Shown here in pieces: positions 47,186-52,965 of a stretch of 52,965 nucleotides of DNA (position 1 is its first letter; each line of letters opens with the position of its first letter). The notes under the pieces are model-generated. The model was not told the DNA's origin, ran no database searches, and saw nothing but the letters and a program-made list of their open reading frames with translations. Origin of the DNA: Burkholderiales bacterium (lineage in GTDB: Bacteria > Pseudomonadota > Gammaproteobacteria > Burkholderiales > Burkholderiaceae_C); contig JAGWTP010000012.1 in NCBI GenBank assembly GCA_028868895.1, positions 1-52,965 on the forward strand, read 5' to 3'. Made by a program: the position numbers and the translations under genes.

Positions 47186-47202
47186 GTTCTGCTTCGGGTC
47201 GC

Positions 47203-47400
47203 TCAGGCGGCCGGCTTGGCAGCAGCCTTCTTCTTGGCAGCGTGGTGCTTCTTGGCAGCGTGCATCTTCTTGGCGGGAGCCTTCTTGGCTTCGGCCTTGG
47301 CCATCGGCGCGGCCGGGGCAGCAGCGGCGGGAGCCGAAGCCTGGGCGAAAGCGCCCATCGAGAAAGCGGAGGCGATCAGAACAGCGATGAGTTTCTTCAT
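47203..47400 (-). CDS. Small exported Ala/Lys/His-rich protein
   Basis: 65-residue protein with a signal peptide (MKKLIAVLIASAFSMGAFA, then QA) and a mature part built of Ala, Lys and Pro with repeated AKK units (KKMHAAKKHHAAKKKAAAK), like the tail of histone H1. The function is unknown; similar short proteins are common in Burkholderiales. AGGAAACCTCACC precedes the ATG at 47400. The coding DNA contains a short repeat (47230-47289). Confidence 0.8.
   Translation of the reverse strand: MKKLIAVLIASAFSMGAFAQASAPAAAAPAAPMAKAEAKKAPAKKMHAAKKHHAAKKKAAAKPAA
47230..47289. repeat. CTTCTTGGC repeat, four copies
   Basis: Four exact copies of CTTCTTGGC at 47230-47238, 47248-47256, 47266-47274 and 47281-47289 (periods 18, 18 and 15 bp). 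On the minus strand they encode the AKK units of the Ala/Lys-rich protein. The repeat number may vary by slippage. Confidence 0.8.
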
Positions 47401-47481
47401 GGTGAGGTTTCCTGCAGGGAATGTTGAAAAGAGCTGATTGCTCGAAGGTCACAACGTGGCTGCAAGCCGGTCGGTTGACAC

Positions 47482-48525
47482 TCATTGGTTCAAAAAAACT
47501 GGGTGTTCCAGGGTTTCGTCCAGGCGCAGCACCGGCGTGACGCAGGCGTCGACCGTCTCGAACACCGCCACCCAATGCGCCAGCGGCTGCGTGGCGAACA
47601 CCGCCGCGAGTTCACCGCGCAGCGCCAGCGAAGCCGGACCGCCCACCGCCAGCCCGAGCGACCAATGCTGCGCGGCCCACTCCGGCCGTCCGATCGCCTG
47701 GCACAGCGCACGCCAGAACTTCAGCTCGAGCGCGCCGACCGCCAGGTGGCGCCCGTCGCCGGTGCGGTAAACGCCGTAACAGGGTGCGCCGCCCGAAAGC
47801 AGGTCACGGCCCGGAACGGGGGTGCGGCCGGTCGACTTCAGCGTGATGGCGGCCAGCACATGGTGGCGCAGCACCTCGTGGCTCATCGAGATGTCGACGT
47901 AGCACCCGCGCCCGCTGCGCTGCGCGCCGATCAGGCCGGCGAGCACGCCCGACACAGCCGCCTGTGTGCCGCCCATCAGGTCGCCGATCTGGAAATTGGG
48001 CACCGCGAGCTCGCCGCCCTGCGTGGCGATCTGCTCCAGCACGCCGGCCATCGCGATGTAGTTGATGTCGTGGCCGGCGCGGTGCGCCCACGGGCCGTGC
48101 TGGCCGTAGCCGGTGATCGCGCACACCACCAGCCTGAGGTTCGCCGCGTGCAGCACCTCCCAGCCCAGACCGAGCTTGTCCATCACGCCGGGGCGAAAGC
48201 CCTCGATCAGCACGTCGGCATGGCGCACCCGCTCGAGCAGTGCGGCCACGCCGGCGGGTTCGCGCAGGTCGAGCCGCAGCAGTTGCTTGCCACGGTTCAA
48301 CTCGCGGAAGGTCAGCGCCGGCTCATCCGCGCGCCGGTCCGCGGCGGTGAGGCCCATCTGGCGCGTGCCGTCGTCCTGCCCCTGATCGGCGGGACCCTCG
48401 ATCTTCAGCACCTCGGCACCGAGTTCGGCGAGGTGGCGCGTGGCCAGCGGGCCGGGCAGCAGGCGGGTCAGGTCGATGACCTTGATGCCGGCCAGCGGCG
48501 GCTCGTGCTGCGTTGTTGAATTCAT
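47482..48525 (-). CDS. CaiB/BaiF-family (class III) CoA-transferase
   Basis: 347-residue enzyme of the formyl-CoA transferase/racemase group. Family features are GIKVIDLTRLLPGPLATRHL, the ELGAEVLKIEGP segment, ELNRGKQLLRLDLRE, and the catalytic aspartate in FQIGDLMGGTQAAVSG. PCYGVYRTGDGRHLAVGALE comes further on. It may transfer CoA between acids or act as an alpha-methylacyl-CoA racemase. The ATG 48525 overlaps the stop of the oxygenase gene (ATGA), so it is co-translated with it. Confidence 0.9.
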   Translation of the reverse strand: MNSTTQHEPPLAGIKVIDLTRLLPGPLATRHLAELGAEVLKIEGPADQGQDDGTRQMGLTAADRRADEPALTFRELNRGKQLLRLDLREPAGVAALLERVRHADVLIEGFRPGVMDKLGLGWEVLHAANLRLVVCAITGYGQHGPWAHRAGHDINYIAMAGVLEQIATQGGELAVPNFQIGDLMGGTQAAVSGVLAGLIGAQRSGRGCYVDISMSHEVLRHHVLAAITLKSTGRTPVPGRDLLSGGAPCYGVYRTGDGRHLAVGALELKFWRALCQAIGRPEWAAQHWSLGLAVGGPASLALRGELAAVFATQPLAHWVAVFETVDACVTPVLRLDETLEHPVFLNQ

Positions 48526-49379
48526 TCGAACCGCCCTTCGCGCAGCCACTTGGTGGCGACCCATTTCTCGCCCTCGATCACCGGCGCGCCGCCATGCAGC
48601 GTGCGCGTCACCGGGTGCGGGCGGTCGTAGCTGAAGAACACCGCGTTGCCTTTGACCGGTGCGACCTCGAGCTGCACATCGGGAAACACCGTGGCGCCGC
48701 CCTGTGTCGGCGTGTTCAGGTAGCACACCAGCGAGGCCACGCGCTGGCCGCCGCGCTTCAGGATGGCCGGCGTGCCGGCCTGTTCGGGATCGAAATAGTC
48801 GTAGTGCGGCTTGTATTGCGCGCCCGGCCCGTAGCGCAGGATCTGCAGCCCCTCGCCGTTCTCGACCGGCCAGCCGAGCAGTGCCGACATGCGGGCCTCG
48901 ACGCGGCCGCACAGCACATGCTCACCGCGGGCGAAGAACATGCCCTGGCTGGTGCGCGCTTCGTTGACCTCGCTCGCGCCGGTGTCGGTCTGCACCGTCT
49001 CGGAGCGCACCAGCCGCGAGCGCGCCAGCGCGATCATGTCGTCGCATTCGTCGTGCGAGAGCAGGCCGCCGAACACGACCACGCGGGGCGCGTTCAGGCT
49101 CGCCAGCACCGTGACTTCGCGGTCGCCGGCCCACAGCGTCGTGCGCGTGCCGTGCGGCAGCGGCTCGGGAACCTTGACCGGCGGCGGGACCGCGGCGGCT
49201 CGGCCGGCGCGCTCGTCGAGGTGGCTCGTCAGCGTCTGTTCGAGTGCCTCGATCGCGCTGTCTTCGTTCCAGCCACTGGCCTGCATCGACTTCAGCACCA
49301 CGTCGGGCGTGTGCCCGGCGCTGGCCTGTTCGATGATCCACGCGCGCAACTCCGGCGTGATCGCTTGCGACTCGCTCAT
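48522..49379 (-). CDS. 2OG-Fe(II) oxygenase (prolyl 4-hydroxylase alpha-subunit-like)
   Basis: 285-residue protein. The N-terminal 50 residues form a UBA-like helical segment (ITPELRAWIIEQASAGHTPD), followed by a Pro-rich linker and a P4H-type double-stranded beta-helix. Iron ligands are H192 and D194 (YKPHYDYFD) and H262 (TLHGGAPV); K272 binds 2-oxoglutarate. The substrate is unknown. It starts 42 bp after dnaE2 and overlaps the CoA-transferase by 4 nt, so all three genes may share a transcript. Confidence 0.9.
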   Translation of the reverse strand: MSESQAITPELRAWIIEQASAGHTPDVVLKSMQASGWNEDSAIEALEQTLTSHLDERAGRAAAVPPPVKVPEPLPHGTRTTLWAGDREVTVLASLNAPRVVVFGGLLSHDECDDMIALARSRLVRSETVQTDTGASEVNEARTSQGMFFARGEHVLCGRVEARMSALLGWPVENGEGLQILRYGPGAQYKPHYDYFDPEQAGTPAILKRGGQRVASLVCYLNTPTQGGATVFPDVQLEVAPVKGNAVFFSYDRPHPVTRTLHGGAPVIEGEKWVATKWLREGRFE

Positions 49380-49421
49380 GCTGCGAATTTTGCCGGATGT
49401 GGCAAGGCGCCTGGCACCCGC

Positions 49422-52400
49422 TCAGCGGAAGTCGCGGCTGCGGCTGGCCAGCCCCTGCAGCAGTTCGGAGTGGTCGATCGCCTTCATCACCACCAGGTGC
49501 ATCACCGCGCCGTCGCCCTCGCCTTCGCGCTGCCAGCGGCCGAACAGCGTGAGCAGCCGGGCCGCGAGCAGCGGCTTGCGCTGCGACTCGACCACCGCCG
49601 GCCAGACGATCGCGTTGACGGTGCCGGTGTCGTCTTCGAGCGTCACGAACAGCGTGCCCTTGGCCGTCGCGGGCCGCTGGCGGTGCGTGACCAGGCCGCT
49701 GGCACGCGCCAGGCGCCCGTTCGGGTAGCTGCGCAGCACCGCGGCGGGCTGCACATGGAAGCGGGCGAGCTCCTCGCGCAGCAGTGCCAGCGGATGGCGG
49801 TTCAGCGTGAGGCCGAGCGCACGGTAGTCGGCCAGCGTGTCGTCGGCCTCGGTGGGCGCAGGCAGGCGCACCAGGGCCTCGCCGACGCGGGTCTCGCGCA
49901 GCATCGGGGTGGGCCGGGTGTCGACGCCGGCCACCGCCCACGCCGCCTGATGGCGGTGGCCGCTGAGCGCACGCAGCGCGTCGGCCTGGGCCAGCGCCTG
50001 CAGGTCGCGGGCGTCGAGCCCGGCGCGCCGCGCCAGGTCTTCGGGCGTGGTGTAGGGGCCGTGCCCGCGCGCCTCGACGATGCGCCGACCCGCGTCTTGC
50101 GACAGGCCGGCGATGCGATCCAGCCCGAGCCGCACGGCGTGCAGCATGGCGCCCTGCGGCAACGGACCCGCCGGCGCGGCGAGTTGCCCCGCCGCGTCGG
50201 GCTCCAGCGTGCTCTGCCACGCGCTCACCTGCACATCCACCGGCAGCACCTCGACCCCGTGCGCGCGCGCGTCGCGCACCAGCTGCGCCGGTTGGTAGAA
50301 GCCCATCGGCTGGCTGTTCAGCAGCGCGGCCAGAAACGCATCGGGGTGGTGGCGCTTGAGCCAGCAGCTCACGTAGGTGATCAGTGCGAAGCCGGCGGCG
50401 TGGCTCTCGGGGAAACCGTATTCGCCGAAGCCCACGATCTGCTTGAAGATGTTCTCGGCGAACTCGAGCTCGTAACCCTTCTCGACCATCCGGCCGACCA
50501 GCCGCTCGTGGTAATGCTCGAGCCCGCCCTTGCGCTTCCAGGCGGCCATGGACCGGCGCAGCGCGTCGGCCTCGCCGGGCGTGAAGTCGGCGGCGTAGAT
50601 CGCGATCTGCATCACCTGCTCCTGGAAGATCGGCACGCCCAGCGTGCGTTCCAGCGCGTGGCGGATCTCTTCGCTCGGGTAGGGAACCTGGTCCTTCGGC
50701 AGCGCCCGGTTGCGCAGGTACGGGTGCACCATGCCGCCCTGGATCGGGCCGGGGCGCACGATCGCGACCTCGATCACCAGGTCGTAGTAGCTGCGCGGGC
50801 GCAGGCGCGGCAGCATGCTCATCTGCGCGCGGCTCTCGATCTGGAAGGTGCCCACCGTGTCGGCCGCGCAGATCATGTCGTAGGTGGCGGCGTCTTCGCG
50901 CGGCACGTCCTGCATGCGGACCTCGCGGCCGAGCTTGGCGCCGACGAACACGAGCGCACGGCGCAATGCGCTGAGCATGCCAAGCGCGAGGATGTCGACC
51001 TTGATCAGGCGCAGCTCGTCGAGGTCGTCCTTGTCCCACTGCACGACGCTGCGGTCGGTCATGGCGGCGTTCTCGACCGGTACCAGTTGCTCGATCTGGT
51101 CGCGCGCGATCACGAAGCCGCCGGGGTGCTGGCTCAGGTGGCGCGGGAAGTCGATCAGCTGCCGCGTGAGTTCGATCCACAACCGGGTGACCGGCGCGTC
51201 GGGGTCGAAGCCGGCCTCGTGCAGCCGCGCGGTGTCGATGTTGGTGCCGTCAAACCAGTGCATGCTCTTGCTCAGCGACTCGATCGCGGCCAGGTCCAGG
51301 CCCAGCGCCCGGCCGACATCGCGCAGCGCCGAGCGCGGCCGGTAGCGGATGACCACCGCGGTGAGTGCGGCGCGGTGCCGGCCGTACTTGCCGTAGATGT
51401 ACTGGATCACCTCTTCGCGGCGTTGGTGCTCGAAGTCGATGTCGATGTCGGGCGGCTCGGCGCGCTCGGCGCTGATGAAACGCTCGAACAGCAGCGAGGC
51501 CTCGTCCGGGTTGACCTCGGTGACGCCCAGGCAGTAGCACACCACCGAGTTGGCCGCACTGCCGCGGCCCTGGCACAGGATGCCTTGGCCGCGCGCCCAG
51601 TGCACGATGTCGGCCACGGTCAGGAAGTAGGATTCGTATTCGAGCTGCCGGATCAGCGCGAGTTCGTGCTCGATCTGCGGCTTCCATTTGTCACCCGAGT
51701 CGCCGCTGAAGCGCCGGTGCAGGCCGGCATAGGTGAGTGCGCGCAGGTGGCTGGCCGGCGTCTGGCCCGGCGGCACGATCTCGCGCGGGTACTCGTAGCG
51801 CAGCTCGGCCAGCGAGAAGCTGCAGCGGCCCGCGAACGCGAGCGTGTTCTCCAGCCACTGCGGCTCGTACAGCGCGGCCAGCCGGGCGCGCGAGCGCAGG
51901 TGCGCTTCAGCATTCGGCTCGAGCCGCAAGCCGCATTGCGCCACCGGGAGCTTCAGTCGCGTGGCGGCGAGCGTGTCCTGCAGCGGCTTGCGCGAGCGCA
52001 CGTGCATCAGCACATCGCCGCTGGCCACGATGGCCAGGCCGCTGAACTGCGCCACGCGCTTGACGACGCTCGCCAGCTCCTCGTCGCCGGCACGCCGCAG
52101 CTGCGACAGCGCGATGCCGGCCCGGTCCTGGAACCAGGTCTTGAGCCACATCGCGTGGGCGAACACGGTCTCGAACGGTTGCGACGCGTCGGGCACCAGC
52201 AACGCCAGGCATTCGGGCAGGCCGGCCAGCGTGGGCGCGCTCGGCACCTTGCCCTCGATGTCGCCGGGGTAGGCGAGGTACGCGCCCTTGGGCGCACGGC
52301 GCCGCGCCACCGTGATCCAGTGCGACAGGTTGCCGTAGCCACGCCGCGTCTGCGCCAGCAGCACCAGGCGTGCGTGCAGCAGCGGCTGAGCCTCGCTGCC

Positions 52401-52754
52401 GGCCGGGCCCGGCAGCGTGAGCCGCATCTCGCTGCCGACGATCAGGTGCAGCTTGTGGTCGCGCGCCGCGACGTGCGCACGCACCACGCCGGCCAGCGAA
52501 CACTCATCGGTGATCGCCAGCGCCGCGTAGCCGAGCTGCTGCGCGCGCTGCACCAGCTCGGCCGGGTGCGACGCGCCGGTCAGGAAGCTGAAGTTGCTGC
52601 GGCAGTGCAGCTCGGCGTAGCCGGGGAGCGTGGCCATGCCGGGGTTCATCCGCAGCGTGCCGATGCCGCGATCCGCTCGTGCGCGAGCTTCGCCGGCGAG
52701 ATCGATGGTGACGGTGCAGGCGCCCGGGGGCGGTACGTCATGGTGAGAAGGCAT
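49422..52754 (-). CDS. dnaE2: Error-prone DNA polymerase DnaE2 (ImuC)
   Basis: 1110-residue C-family polymerase alpha-subunit paralogue that, with ImuA/ImuB, copies damaged DNA during SOS. It has an N-terminal PHP domain (YAELHCRSNFSFLTGASHPA, AITDECSLAGVVRAH) and the GRGSAANSVVCYCLG segment. The catalytic aspartates D436 and D438 are in PDIDIDFEHQRREEVIQY, and the HhH and OB domains are at the C-terminal end. The length and the LHCRSNFSFLTGASHP start mark it as DnaE2 and not the replicative DnaE. A perfect LexA palindrome lies 23 bp upstream. imuA and imuB are not in the window. Confidence 0.95.
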   Translation of the reverse strand: MPSHHDVPPPGACTVTIDLAGEARARADRGIGTLRMNPGMATLPGYAELHCRSNFSFLTGASHPAELVQRAQQLGYAALAITDECSLAGVVRAHVAARDHKLHLIVGSEMRLTLPGPAGSEAQPLLHARLVLLAQTRRGYGNLSHWITVARRRAPKGAYLAYPGDIEGKVPSAPTLAGLPECLALLVPDASQPFETVFAHAMWLKTWFQDRAGIALSQLRRAGDEELASVVKRVAQFSGLAIVASGDVLMHVRSRKPLQDTLAATRLKLPVAQCGLRLEPNAEAHLRSRARLAALYEPQWLENTLAFAGRCSFSLAELRYEYPREIVPPGQTPASHLRALTYAGLHRRFSGDSGDKWKPQIEHELALIRQLEYESYFLTVADIVHWARGQGILCQGRGSAANSVVCYCLGVTEVNPDEASLLFERFISAERAEPPDIDIDFEHQRREEVIQYIYGKYGRHRAALTAVVIRYRPRSALRDVGRALGLDLAAIESLSKSMHWFDGTNIDTARLHEAGFDPDAPVTRLWIELTRQLIDFPRHLSQHPGGFVIARDQIEQLVPVENAAMTDRSVVQWDKDDLDELRLIKVDILALGMLSALRRALVFVGAKLGREVRMQDVPREDAATYDMICAADTVGTFQIESRAQMSMLPRLRPRSYYDLVIEVAIVRPGPIQGGMVHPYLRNRALPKDQVPYPSEEIRHALERTLGVPIFQEQVMQIAIYAADFTPGEADALRRSMAAWKRKGGLEHYHERLVGRMVEKGYELEFAENIFKQIVGFGEYGFPESHAAGFALITYVSCWLKRHHPDAFLAALLNSQPMGFYQPAQLVRDARAHGVEVLPVDVQVSAWQSTLEPDAAGQLAAPAGPLPQGAMLHAVRLGLDRIAGLSQDAGRRIVEARGHGPYTTPEDLARRAGLDARDLQALAQADALRALSGHRHQAAWAVAGVDTRPTPMLRETRVGEALVRLPAPTEADDTLADYRALGLTLNRHPLALLREELARFHVQPAAVLRSYPNGRLARASGLVTHRQRPATAKGTLFVTLEDDTGTVNAIVWPAVVESQRKPLLAARLLTLFGRWQREGEGDGAVMHLVVMKAIDHSELLQGLASRSRDFR

Positions 52755-52776
52755 GCGGTCGGGATTCGACCGCAGT

Positions 52777-52794
52777 ACTGGATATATATCCAGT
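52777..52794. promoter_or_regulatory. LexA (SOS) box, perfect 18-bp palindrome, upstream of dnaE2
   Basis: ACTGGATATATATCCAGT is self-complementary over all 18 bases and contains CTG-N10-CAG at 52778-52793. It starts 23 bp before the dnaE2 start codon. It is a better match than either box in front of lexA and shares their CTGGAT half. Confidence 0.9.
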
Positions 52795-52840
52795 CATGGT
52801 ACCGCTTCTCGACGCCCCTTATGCGCCGCTCCTTGCGGCC

Positions 52841-52965
52841 TCACGCCACCCTGGCCGCCCTCGCCCCCGGCATCGGCTGGTCGATCGCGCCGAGCCCGGG
52901 TTGATCGACCAGGCGATCGGTCAGCGCGGCGCCGCCCCACATCGCCAGCAGCGTGATCCACGAGG
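52841..52965 (-). CDS. Possible C-terminal end of an unidentified protein (partial)
   Basis: About 40 codons run in from the right edge on the minus strand and stop at 52841 (SWITLLAMWGGAALTDRLVD onward). The first part is hydrophobic and protein-like, but it is too short to assign. It does not resemble the ImuB C-terminus as I know it. If real, the SOS box lies between this gene and dnaE2. Confidence 0.35.
   Translation of the reverse strand, partial: SWITLLAMWGGAALTDRLVDQPGLGAIDQPMPGARAARVA

Noticed and set aside
48513-52904. 1463-codon open frame on the + strand opposite dnaE2 and the oxygenase gene
   Set aside because: It is antisense to two well-supported genes, is rich in Arg/Ala/Gln/His without any family motif, and arises from the GC-rich third positions of the real genes.

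Overview
The window is about 53 kb of very GC-rich, tightly packed bacterial chromosome. The gene content points to a betaproteobacterium of the order Burkholderiales, probably the Rubrivivax/Leptothrix/Methylibium side of the order. This is an inference from a dapC-dapD-pilU-dapE-prmB block, a PhaR polyhydroxyalkanoate regulator, Ohr/OhrR, LexA boxes of the CTG-N10-CAG type and a DnaE2 polymerase. No rRNA, complete tRNA, CRISPR array, transposase or integrase was seen. Most genes sit in short same-strand runs with 1-4 nt start/stop overlaps.

Layout. 1-9.3 kb (+): end of queF, an alkane monooxygenase (alkB), then dapC, dapD, a PilU-type pilus ATPase, dapE, prmB and the ABC-F factor yheS. 9.3-12.5 kb: ohrR-ohr with an OhrR-type operator, an L-asparaginase (-) and lexA (+) diverging from two tandem SOS boxes, and a Cdd1-like helix-hairpin-helix gene 1 nt after lexA. 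12.5-17.1 kb: a LysE exporter and a DUF1993 gene (-), then a coupled (+) run of a 2-hydroxyacid dehydrogenase, an MFS transporter and a two-gene chromate transporter. 17.2-25.4 kb (-): DUF302 protein, cystathionine beta-lyase, flavin disulfide reductase, rimO, phaR, a branched-chain-type ABC binding protein, a TetR regulator and paaG.

25.6-31.2 kb (+): a less familiar block with a 97-aa orphan, an 847-aa zinc-dependent phospholipase C-like protein, a cysteine-rich protein of unknown function and a plant-type O-methyltransferase. The last three form a tight operon and are the best candidate for an undescribed system. 31.2-39.7 kb: a metallo-beta-lactamase-fold lipoprotein, a DsbA-family protein, an FKBP isomerase, an acyl-CoA ligase/GNAT fusion, two small conserved proteins, the helicase dbpA and a DUF2177 membrane protein. 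39.8-47.4 kb: a Spy/CpxP-like lipoprotein with a response regulator and sensor kinase, a GMC (AlkJ-like) alcohol dehydrogenase, an unusual fusion of a VF530 DNA-binding domain to an S9 peptidase, a hypothetical protein and a small Ala/Lys-rich exported protein. 47.5-52.8 kb (-): dnaE2 behind a perfect SOS palindrome, followed by a 2OG-Fe(II) oxygenase and a CaiB/BaiF CoA-transferase.

Themes. DNA-damage response appears twice: lexA with the Cdd1-like gene, and dnaE2 with two unrelated-looking downstream genes. Peroxide defence (ohr/ohrR), envelope stress (Spy-like/two-component), lysine and peptidoglycan precursor synthesis (dapCDE) and aliphatic/aromatic catabolism (alkB, GMC dehydrogenase, paaG with its TetR regulator) are the other recognisable functions. 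All family calls come from reading motifs by eye; no database search was run.
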